This document shows, piece after piece, positions 57,295 to 64,000 of a stretch of DNA of 64,000 nt; position 1 is the first letter of the stretch; each line of letters starts with the position of its first letter. The notes beneath the pieces are model-generated. The model searched no databases, was not told where the DNA came from, and was given only the letters and a program-made list of their open reading frames with translations. The stretch covers positions 2,294,001 to 2,358,000 of the forward strand of contig NZ_CP011310.1 of assembly GCF_001077815.2 (NCBI RefSeq), in the 5' to 3' direction. Both the position numbers and the translations under genes were made by a program. The DNA comes from Aurantiacibacter atlanticus (GTDB lineage: Bacteria > Pseudomonadota > Alphaproteobacteria > Sphingomonadales > Sphingomonadaceae).

Positions 57295-58512
57295 ATGAGC
57301 CCTCCACCGCGTCCGCACCCCCTCGCCCGCTCTCCTCGTGTCGATCGGGTATGCGGCTGGCTGGAAGGTGCTTGGGCGAAAGGTATCGCAACACGTCCAT
57401 CGCTTGATCCCGATATCCTGTGGGGCAAGGCGCAGCTCGAAGTGCCAGCAGAAGGCGAGCGCGGGCCAAGGGGCGATGCAGAGAAGGCCGATTTCCGGCT
57501 TCGCCTGGAAGTGCTTGCCGAATCGCTGAGTGCAGAAGCGCAGCTCAATGCGCTTGGTCTCACCATGGCACATGGACAATTGGTGCGCGTCATCCGCCAG
57601 CGTCTGGAACTTGGCGAAATGTGGCGAAGCCGCCCGGAAGTGGTCGATCACCCGCTGGTCGCGCCGATAATTGTCGTCGGGCAGATGCGCAGCGGAACGA
57701 CCCGAGTGCACCGTCTGCTCGCCGCCGATCCGGCGCATTCCGCCACGCGCTTTTGCGACAGCTGGCTACCGGTCCCGCGCCGCCCTGATACAAGGCCCGC
57801 GTGGTCCGCGCTGTCCCTTCTATTTGCCCGCACTCTTGATCCGTGGCTCGATTCGATTCATCCCTTCGGCACTACGCGCGCGGATGAAGAATTGGGCTGG
57901 CTCGCCTGCGCGCTCGATCACTGTGCCTATGAGGCGCAGTGGCGAATCCCCGGTTTCAGCGCATTTTCAGAAACGCGCGACCCGGCACCGGTTTATCGCG
58001 AATTTGCGCGCATCCTGCGTACTGACGCACATTTCCACGGTAATTCAAATCGCCCACGCGTGCTCAAAGTGCCGCAATTTGCTGAAGACCTTCCTTCACT
58101 GCTGAGTGAGTTTCCCAATGCCCGCGTCGTGATGACCCGGCGCGATCATGCGGAGATTATCCGCAGCGCGGTGTCGCTTGTGGCAAATCAGATGACGATC
58201 CAGTCCAACTCGGTCGATCTTGTGTGGATCGAGGCGGAGGTCGCCCGCAAGATCGCGTTGCGCGAAGACAGGATGGACCAGGCACTGAAGGCATTCAACG
58301 GCCCGCTCGCCCAGGTGGAGTTTGACGCGCTTGATACCGATTGGGAAAGCGCCATCACGCAGGTCTATGGCGATCTGAATTTGCCCATTTCAAACGCGAT
58401 ACTGTCCGCAATGCGGCAGGAACAGTCCCGCCCGGGACTATCAAAACTTGGTGCGCACAAGGGGCAGATCGTGCAATTTTCTACCGTCAAGAACGCCGCA
58501 CCCACGCAATAG
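57295..58512 (+). CDS. Sulfotransferase family protein
   Basis: 405 residues. PAPS-binding P-loop-like motif IIVVGQMRSGTTRVHRLLAADP near residue 126, and the 3'-phosphate-binding segment VVMTRRDHAEIIRSAVSL near 278. These fit the bacterial sulfotransferase superfamily; acceptor unknown. N-terminal 120 residues are a family-specific helical region. It follows purN by three bases, so it is probably the third gene of a purM-purN-sulfotransferase transcript, with no evident functional link. Confidence 0.85.
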   Translation: MSPPPRPHPLARSPRVDRVCGWLEGAWAKGIATRPSLDPDILWGKAQLEVPAEGERGPRGDAEKADFRLRLEVLAESLSAEAQLNALGLTMAHGQLVRVIRQRLELGEMWRSRPEVVDHPLVAPIIVVGQMRSGTTRVHRLLAADPAHSATRFCDSWLPVPRRPDTRPAWSALSLLFARTLDPWLDSIHPFGTTRADEELGWLACALDHCAYEAQWRIPGFSAFSETRDPAPVYREFARILRTDAHFHGNSNRPRVLKVPQFAEDLPSLLSEFPNARVVMTRRDHAEIIRSAVSLVANQMTIQSNSVDLVWIEAEVARKIALREDRMDQALKAFNGPLAQVEFDALDTDWESAITQVYGDLNLPISNAILSAMRQEQSRPGLSKLGAHKGQIVQFSTVKNAAPTQ

Positions 58513-58514
58513 CA

Positions 58515-58539
58515 AAAGGGCGAACCGCGCAGACCCTTT
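58515..58539. terminator. Weak bidirectional hairpin
   Basis: AAAGGG / CCCTTT arms around a thirteen-base loop between the convergent sulfotransferase and ndk genes. Confidence 0.4.
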
Positions 58540-58585
58540 AGCCTGACACGATCCGCCCTCAAAATGCGCGATATGTCTGTCGATA

Positions 58586-59008
58586 TCAGCCGACGATTTC
58601 GTTCTCGTCGAAAAAGAAGTCGATTTCGATCTTGGCGTTTTCGTCGCTGTCCGAACCGTGGACGGTATTCGCTTCGATGCTTTCCGCAAAAGTCTTGCGG
58701 ATCGTGCCATCGTCGGCATCGGCGGGATTGGTTGCACCCATGATCGTGCGGTTGCGCAGCACGGCGTCCTCACCTGCAAGGGCCTGCACCACAACCGGGC
58801 CGCTGGTCATGAATGCAACCAGATCACCGAAGAAGGGACGTTCCTTGTGCACGGCGTAAAAGCCTTCTGCCTGCTCTTTTGTCATCTGGATACGCTTGGA
58901 AGCGATGACGCGCAGGCCAGCATCTTCCAGCATCTTGGTGACTGCGCCGGTCAGATTGCGGCGGGTGGCATCGGGCTTGATGATCGAAAAAGTGCGGGTA
59001 ACCGCCAT
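58586..59008 (-). CDS. ndk: Nucleoside diphosphate kinase
   Basis: 140 residues. Balances NTP pools through a phosphohistidine intermediate. [34 protein letters not shown] and the catalytic His 117 in NTVHGSDS are all present. Last gene of the pepA-DUF2256-holC-lipoprotein-ndk strand; a 93-base gap precedes it, so it may have its own promoter. Confidence 0.97.
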   Translation of the reverse strand: MAVTRTFSIIKPDATRRNLTGAVTKMLEDAGLRVIASKRIQMTKEQAEGFYAVHKERPFFGDLVAFMTSGPVVVQALAGEDAVLRNRTIMGATNPADADDGTIRKTFAESIEANTVHGSDSDENAKIEIDFFFDENEIVG

Positions 59009-59101
59009 GGGATGTTCCTTAGAGAGATTTCAGAGAGATGTCGTGGAAACGCAGGTTGCGCGCGCCGATAGCGCCACTGCCCTCTCTCGGCAAGCCTTCT
59101 G

Positions 59102-59542
59102 CTAGTTGCTGCCTTCCTTGCCGATGATCAGCATGGCAGTCGTATCACCCTCCGCCGCGCTTGCATTGACGGTGAACATTTCGCCATCGGCGCGCTTTCC
59201 AGCGATCACATGCGCCTTGCCCGTACTCATTTCCATATCGATTTCGTAGCCGGCGGTTTCGGCCTGTTCGCGAAAATGGGCCAATACGTCTTCGGGCGAA
59301 GCGGAACTGGTCATGATGATAAGCTGCCCTTCACCATCGGCCCCACTCATGGTCGTCGTGCTTTCTATCGCGGCACCCGGATAAATGCTGAAACCGTCGG
59401 GCAGGACAACCGCCGCCGTGCTGCTGGTCACTATGCTTTCATTGCCCTCGTCATCGCTCATCCTGATTTCGTTTTCGTCGCCTGCACTGCTGTCGCATGA
59501 TGCCAGCAGAATCGCCGCGAGGGCTATTCCCGATATGCGCAT
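59102..59542 (-). CDS. Predicted lipoprotein of unknown function
   Basis: 146 residues. Signal sequence with lipobox (LAAILLASC), Cys 16 as the acylation site; no Asp at +2, so outer-membrane sorting is expected. An acidic segment follows, then a compact domain with LPDGFSIYPGAAIESTTTM and SPEDVLAHFREQAETAGYEI, reminiscent of small periplasmic alpha/beta proteins. No named family recognised. Between ndk and holC on the same strand. Confidence 0.78.
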   Translation of the reverse strand: MRISGIALAAILLASCDSSAGDENEIRMSDDEGNESIVTSSTAAVVLPDGFSIYPGAAIESTTTMSGADGEGQLIIMTSSASPEDVLAHFREQAETAGYEIDMEMSTGKAHVIAGKRADGEMFTVNASAAEGDTTAMLIIGKEGSN

Positions 59543-59608
59543 GATGTCCTCTCCTGTAAGAAATCTTGCAGCCAGATTGGCAGCAATTGGTGCAGCGTCA
59601 AACCCTGT

Positions 59609-60046
59609 TCAGGGCCCCTCGACCCACTTTGCCCCTTGTTGCTTCCAGAATTTGCATTCCAGCTCCTCACGATCTTGCAGCGCTTTCCAGGTCGCTCTCG
59701 CCCCAGCGATGGTTTGCTGGTCGAAAAGGTAGAGAACGCGTGCAAACCCGTCGCCTGGTTCACGCCATTGTCCGTCGGCAATCAGCAGAAAACTTGCCCC
59801 GTTGACACGATTGATCTCATCGGAAAGGAGGATCGGCTGGCGCGCATCATGCGCATCGCCCGCAATCCCGTTGGCGAGGAAAGCTTCGGGCGAAGCGCTC
59901 CACAATCCGCGCGAGATTTCTTCGATCAGTTCCAGATCATCGGCAACCACTACCAATCGTTCTCCCGCTTCGCGAACCTTCCTCGACAGAAGGACGATGG
60001 CAGCCGCTGCAGTATCGCTGGACAAGAGGTAGAAATCGACGCGCAT
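59609..60046 (-). CDS. holC: DNA polymerase III subunit chi
   Basis: 145 residues. Links the clamp loader to SSB. The N-terminus MRVDFYLLSS, a central LWSASPEAFLANG, IAGDAHDARQPILLS and RVLYLFDQQTIAGARATWKALQ with terminal aromatic FWKQQGAKW are typical of HolC. Its ATG directly abuts the stop of the DUF2256 gene, and pepA lies beyond; pepA-holC adjacency is widespread in proteobacteria. Confidence 0.92.
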   Translation of the reverse strand: MRVDFYLLSSDTAAAAIVLLSRKVREAGERLVVVADDLELIEEISRGLWSASPEAFLANGIAGDAHDARQPILLSDEINRVNGASFLLIADGQWREPGDGFARVLYLFDQQTIAGARATWKALQDREELECKFWKQQGAKWVEGP

Positions 60047-60223
60047 CTATCGCCCTGCGGTTTCATTGCATGCCGAGATTTTTGGCTTGTTTCGCCGGCA
60101 TCGTTCAGAACAGAACCGGACATTGTCCCAGTCCCGCTCCCATTTCTTTCGCCACGCAAATGGCAGGCCGCATGCAACGCAAACCTTGCTCGGAAGATCC
60201 GACTTGCGCTGCATGCGCGCCAT
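60047..60223 (-). CDS. DUF2256 small zinc-finger-like protein
   Basis: 58 residues from ATG 60223 (or 60214). Two CxxC/CxxxC pairs, [10 protein letters not shown] and [11 protein letters not shown], flank the conserved [12 protein letters not shown] core that defines DUF2256. The fold is probably a zinc-bound treble clef; function unknown. Seven bases after the pepA stop and directly adjoining holC, so it is part of the pepA-holC transcript. Confidence 0.85.
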   Translation of the reverse strand: MARMQRKSDLPSKVCVACGLPFAWRKKWERDWDNVRFCSERCRRNKPKISACNETAGR

Positions 60224-60230
60224 TGAAGGC

Positions 60231-61694
60231 CTACGCCTTCGTAGTGTTGCGGATGAAGCGATCAAGCAGGCGCACGCCAAATCCGGTTGCGCCCTTGTCC
60301 CAGGTGGCACCCGGCTTGTCGGACCAGACCATCCCGGCAATATCGCAATGCGCCCAGGGCGTATCGTCTTCGATATATCGCTGAAGGAACTGCGCAGCGG
60401 TGATCGATCCGGCAAAGCGCGGTCCGATGTTCTTCATATCGGCAATGGGGCTGTCGAGCAGTTTGTCATATTCAGGTGCGAGCGGGAAACGCCACAGCTT
60501 GTCGCCCGCTTCCCTGCCCGCGCCAAGCAGATCGTCTGCAAGGCTGTCATCATTGGAAAAAACGCCGCCATGTTCAGAACCAAGCGCGATCATCATCGCG
60601 CCTGTCAATGTGGCGAGATCCACAATGCGTGCAGGTTTGAATTCGCGCTGTACCCAGGTGAGCGCATCGCACAGGACCAGCCGGCCTTCGGCATCGGTAT
60701 TGAGCACCTCGACTGTCTGGCCGGACATGGTGGTAACAACATCGCCGGGACGCATGGCCTTGCCGTCCGGCATATTTTCTACCAGGCCGCAGACACCCAC
60801 GACATTCGCCTCGGCCTTGCGCAGAGCAAGTGCAAGCATTGCACCTGCCACGGCGCCCGCGCCGCCCATGTCCCACTTCATGTCTTCCATGCCGGGACCC
60901 GGTTTGATTGAAATGCCGCCGGAATCGAAAGTGACGCCTTTGCCCACAAAGGCCACGGGTGCCTCACCAGCTTTGCCACCCATCCACTTGATCGCCAGAA
61001 TGCGCGATGCTCGTGCCGAGCCGCGCCCCACACCCAGTAAGGCACCCATGCCCAACTGCTCCATCTGATCTTCATCCAGCACGACCAGTTCGGCCCCAGT
61101 GCCTTCAAACCGGCCCTGACAGCGTTCCACAAAACTTTCGGGATAAATGATATTCGCTGGTTCAGCGACGAGTTCGCGGGTGAATTCGACACCGGTGGCC
61201 ACTGCCTCCGCATCTTCCCACGCAGCCTCTGCGCCATCTGGCGCGCCTGCGACCACGATGCTGGCCAGGGTGCGTTTCTGTTCGTCACGAAGGCGGGTGC
61301 GATATTCGTCCCAACGCCATGCGCGCAGGCGCGCACCTGTCAGCACTGCGGCCGCTTCCTCTGCGTCCAATCCACTGGAGGCGACATCCAGCGCCATTTC
61401 CTTTTCGCCGCTACAAAGATATTTTGCAGTAAGTGCAGCGCCGGCTTTTTCGAGCGCGGCGTGCCGTGCCTTGTCATTTTTCTTGCCTGCACCAGCCAGC
61501 GCCAGTCGCACAACATCACCACCAACCTCATAAAAGCCTTCGAATATCTGCCCCGGCTTACCCGTAAAGCGCGATGCCTGTGCCCCTTTCGCGACAGTGG
61601 GCGGCAAGCCTGCAGGCAATTTCCCCTGATCGATGACACGCGCAACAAGGTGCGGGCTGGCGGCTTCAAGGTCGGGGCGAAATTCGATATTCAT
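60231..61694 (-). CDS. pepA: Leucyl aminopeptidase (M17)
   Basis: 487 residues. Cytosolic two-metal aminopeptidase. The N-terminal domain is short of motifs; the catalytic domain has [31 protein letters not shown], the signature [14 protein letters not shown] and [15 protein letters not shown]. All metal-binding Asp/Lys/Glu positions are visible. First gene of the minus-strand group ending at ndk; divergent from lptD with 99 bases between. Confidence 0.96.
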   Translation of the reverse strand: MNIEFRPDLEAASPHLVARVIDQGKLPAGLPPTVAKGAQASRFTGKPGQIFEGFYEVGGDVVRLALAGAGKKNDKARHAALEKAGAALTAKYLCSGEKEMALDVASSGLDAEEAAAVLTGARLRAWRWDEYRTRLRDEQKRTLASIVVAGAPDGAEAAWEDAEAVATGVEFTRELVAEPANIIYPESFVERCQGRFEGTGAELVVLDEDQMEQLGMGALLGVGRGSARASRILAIKWMGGKAGEAPVAFVGKGVTFDSGGISIKPGPGMEDMKWDMGGAGAVAGAMLALALRKAEANVVGVCGLVENMPDGKAMRPGDVVTTMSGQTVEVLNTDAEGRLVLCDALTWVQREFKPARIVDLATLTGAMMIALGSEHGGVFSNDDSLADDLLGAGREAGDKLWRFPLAPEYDKLLDSPIADMKNIGPRFAGSITAAQFLQRYIEDDTPWAHCDIAGMVWSDKPGATWDKGATGFGVRLLDRFIRNTTKA

Positions 61695-61793
61695 GGCGGC
61701 TCCGGGAGTTCGAGTCAGTCGCTATTCCTGCAGGATCGTTCACCCTGCAAAGCTGTCGTTGCAGTTAAGAGCGCACGGTGCGATAGGCAAGCC

Positions 61794-64000
61794 ATGCTCC
61801 CCGGCTCGTTTCCCGGTGCCATGCAGGCACCGCACACATTTTGTCGCTATTTCTCCACCGCGTCTGCGGCATTGGCGATGCTTGCCTGTTCGTATTCCGC
61901 TGCGAATGCGCAGGACCTGCCAGACCCGCAGGACACAAGTGACGATCCGGCGGGGGATGCAGGCCCAGCGCCAATCGGTCCGGTAATTCCCGAATTCAAC
62001 GAAGGCGGACAGCGCCAGATCGGGTTTGAAGCAGATAGCCTGGGATATGACCAGGGAACCAACACGATCACCGCGTCCGGCAATGTCCTGCTGAAATCAG
62101 GTGATCAATCGGTCCATGCCGAAACCGTTTCGTGGGATCGCGAGTCCGGCGAAATCGTGGCGAGCGGTAATGTCCGTCTGGTGGACAAGGATGGCAACCA
62201 GCTGTTCACGGATAGCGTCACGCTGACCGATGAACTTGAGGCAGGCGCGATGAGCAATCTGCTGCTCGCTTTCCGACAGGGAGGCCGGCTTGCTGCCGAA
62301 CAGGCAACGCGAACTGCCGGTGGCGATATCGAACTGACCCGTGCGGCCTATTCTTCCTGCCCCGTGGTGGATGATGAAGGATGCCCGCAAAGTCCCAGCT
62401 GGCGCATCACGGCAGAGCGGGTATTCTACGATGACGAAACGGCGCGCATCCGTTTTTCCGGCGCCTATCTGGAATTGTTCGGCACACGAATCCTGCCTTT
62501 AATCGGGGTGACCTTGCGCGCCGATGGCGGGCCAAGCAGCGGGTTTTTCATTCCCGATATCGGCCTTACCGCTTCTAACGGGGTCGAAATCAGCGACAGC
62601 TATTATTGGCGGATCGCCGACAATCGCGATCTGACGTTGACAGGCTATGTCTTTACCGAAGCCGCACCAATGTTGTCTGCGGAATATCGCCATCTGACGG
62701 ACAATGGCGCATTCCAGATAACCGGATATGGGACATATGGTTCACGCATCCCGCTTAATGCCTCCGAACCTTCATCGGAAGATGACTTTCGCGGCTATTT
62801 TGCTGCCAATGGCCGCTTCCAGCTGGACGAAAACTGGACAGCGTCCGGTTCCATCAGGGTTGCCAGCGACCGCACCTTCCTGCGGCGTTACGACATCAGC
62901 CGTGATGACCGCATCCGTTCCACGATCGAGCTGGAGCGGATCGATGAAAATTCCTATATCTCGATTGCGGGATGGGCAACGCAGGCGCTGCTGGTAAGCA
63001 CCGATCAAGGGCGGGTGCCCTGGGCTTTGCCGCTCATAGATGCACGCTATCGGCTGCAGGATCCGGTCTTTGGCGGAACAGTGGAATTACAGGCCAATAC
63101 GCTCGCAGTCACGCGGGCAGAAGGGCAGGATACCCAGAGGGCGTTCACTGGTGCACGCTGGGATCTGCGCAGCATAACGCAAATGGGGCAGGAGATCACC
63201 CTGACAGGTCTCGTCCGCGGCGATGTTTATCATTCGGATCAGAACGAATTGACCCTTACGCCAAGCTATCGCGGCGAAAGCGGCTGGCAGGCGCGCGGCA
63301 TCGCGACCGCCGCTGTGGATGTCAAATGGCCATTTATCGGTGAATTTCTTGGCGGCACACAGATTTTGACTCCGCGTGTGCAAATGGTCGCTTCGCCTGA
63401 AATCCGTAATCTGGACATTCCCAATGAAGATGCGCGCGCCATTGATCTTGAAGATTCCAACCTCTTCGCGCTCAATCGTTTTTCTGGCTATGACCGCGTG
63501 GAAGACGGCGTTCGCGTTACCTATGGCCTCGACTGGCAGGCCAATATCCCCGGCTGGCGGATTAAGACGACTATCGGGCAATCCTACCGCCTGACGAACG
63601 AGGAAACGCTGTTTCCTGACGGAACCGGATTGAACGAAAAATTCTCCGATTTCGTCGGCCGGACTGAAGTGCGATATAATGATTTCGTCAAGTTCACGCA
63701 CCGTTTCCGGCTCGACAAAGACAATCTGGGTGTGCGCCGGAACGAGGTTGACGCGACAGTCGGCACGGATCGCACCTATGCGGAAATAGGCTATCTGCGG
63801 CTGAACCGCGATATCGATTTCTCGCTGGAAGATCTTCAGGATCGCGAGGAAGTGCGGCTGGCTGGCCGTGTCGCCTTTGCGCGCCATTGGTCTGTATTCG
63901 GCTCGGCCGTGGTCAATCTTACCAATCGCGACGAAGATCCGACGCTGGAAGCCGATGGCTTCGAACCGCTACGGACGAGATTGGGCATCGCCTACGCTGA
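61794..64000 (+). CDS. lptD: LPS-assembly protein LptD, C-terminus cut by window edge
   Basis: Inserts lipopolysaccharide in the outer leaflet together with LptE. 735 codons are in the window without stop. A signal peptide (ends ACSYSAANAQD) is followed by an OstA-like N-terminal beta domain (SLGYDQGTNTITASGNVLL and WDRESGEIVASGNVRLVDKDG), then the LptD barrel beginning near RITAERVFYDDETARI, with GPSSGFFIPDIG and later LRTRLGIAYA. Cysteines at SSCPVVDDEGC could take part in the family disulphides. Start at ATG 61794, with ATG 61821 an alternative. The gene continues past the right edge. Confidence 0.93.
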   Translation, partial: MLPGSFPGAMQAPHTFCRYFSTASAALAMLACSYSAANAQDLPDPQDTSDDPAGDAGPAPIGPVIPEFNEGGQRQIGFEADSLGYDQGTNTITASGNVLLKSGDQSVHAETVSWDRESGEIVASGNVRLVDKDGNQLFTDSVTLTDELEAGAMSNLLLAFRQGGRLAAEQATRTAGGDIELTRAAYSSCPVVDDEGCPQSPSWRITAERVFYDDETARIRFSGAYLELFGTRILPLIGVTLRADGGPSSGFFIPDIGLTASNGVEISDSYYWRIADNRDLTLTGYVFTEAAPMLSAEYRHLTDNGAFQITGYGTYGSRIPLNASEPSSEDDFRGYFAANGRFQLDENWTASGSIRVASDRTFLRRYDISRDDRIRSTIELERIDENSYISIAGWATQALLVSTDQGRVPWALPLIDARYRLQDPVFGGTVELQANTLAVTRAEGQDTQRAFTGARWDLRSITQMGQEITLTGLVRGDVYHSDQNELTLTPSYRGESGWQARGIATAAVDVKWPFIGEFLGGTQILTPRVQMVASPEIRNLDIPNEDARAIDLEDSNLFALNRFSGYDRVEDGVRVTYGLDWQANIPGWRIKTTIGQSYRLTNEETLFPDGTGLNEKFSDFVGRTEVRYNDFVKFTHRFRLDKDNLGVRRNEVDATVGTDRTYAEIGYLRLNRDIDFSLEDLQDREEVRLAGRVAFARHWSVFGSAVVNLTNRDEDPTLEADGFEPLRTRLGIAYA

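Noticed and set aside
56359..57738. A 459-codon minus-strand open frame
   Set aside because: Antisense to purN and the start of the sulfotransferase; His/Cys/Arg-rich composition typical of shadow frames.

Overview
The window is a GC-rich, densely packed bacterial chromosome segment, almost certainly from an alphaproteobacterium of the order Sphingomonadales and most likely an Erythrobacter/Altererythrobacter-type Erythrobacteraceae. This assignment is inference from gene content: an HdaA-type DnaA regulator, DUF2794, CobS, TonB-dependent receptors, an 83-residue IF-1 with a Pro/Gly tail, a K+-insensitive proton-pumping pyrophosphatase, and LptD. No rRNA, CRISPR array, insertion sequence, integrase, phage gene or plasmid function was seen. 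No stretch longer than 300 bases lacks a gene; the largest gaps are 38822-39086 and 35059-35281.

Layout, left to right. 1-6.2 kb: end of a membrane spermidine-synthase-like protein, then recR-def facing away from fmt-truA-dehydrogenase. 6.2-16.2 kb: a class A penicillin-binding protein, an M28 peptidase, CobS, two glutathione S-transferases, a DUF2236 oxygenase-like protein, a J-domain protein, BolA, an FKBP and a DUF2332 protein. 16.3-22 kb: hisG-hisD-nusB-thiL, then hppA, which sits behind a hairpin and is followed by a textbook terminator. 22.1-26.7 kb: a tight four-gene set (GNAT/CelD-like acyltransferase, JmjC-type cupin oxygenase, TesB thioesterase, exported serine hydrolase). 26.7-35 kb: universal stress protein, uvrC, an APC permease with a BaiN-like flavoprotein, and a TonB-dependent receptor with an unusual Gly/Arg-rich insert. 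35.3-38.8 kb: infA-maf-RNase E/G-like-yacG, tRNA-Phe(GAA), a CPA1 Na+/H+ antiporter. 38.8-45.3 kb: purC behind a possibly structured leader and strong terminator, an M16 peptidase, an alpha/beta hydrolase-OsmC fusion, purS-purQ. 45.3-55.1 kb: a membrane GGDEF/EAL protein; glmU-small protein-glmS; gph; cysE-DUF2794; DUF2066-hdaA. 55.2-58.5 kb: purM, a purN fused to an MmcQ/YjbR domain, and a sulfotransferase. 58.5-64 kb: ndk, a lipoprotein, holC, a tiny DUF2256 protein and pepA on the minus strand, then the start of lptD, cut by the right edge.

Functionally this is mostly core metabolism and envelope biology: translation start (fmt, def, infA, tRNA-Phe), purine synthesis (purC, purS, purQ, purM, purN), histidine, amino sugar and cysteine synthesis, DNA repair and replication control (recR, uvrC, hdaA, holC, yacG) and outer-membrane/cell-wall assembly (PBP, lptD, glmU, glmS). 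I did not find a clear-cut new defence, mobile or biosynthetic system. The best leads are the purC leader, the GNAT-JmjC-TesB-hydrolase set, the PurN-MmcQ fusion followed by a sulfotransferase, the uncharacterised protein coupled to glmU and glmS, and the Cys-containing disordered insert in the TonB-dependent receptor.
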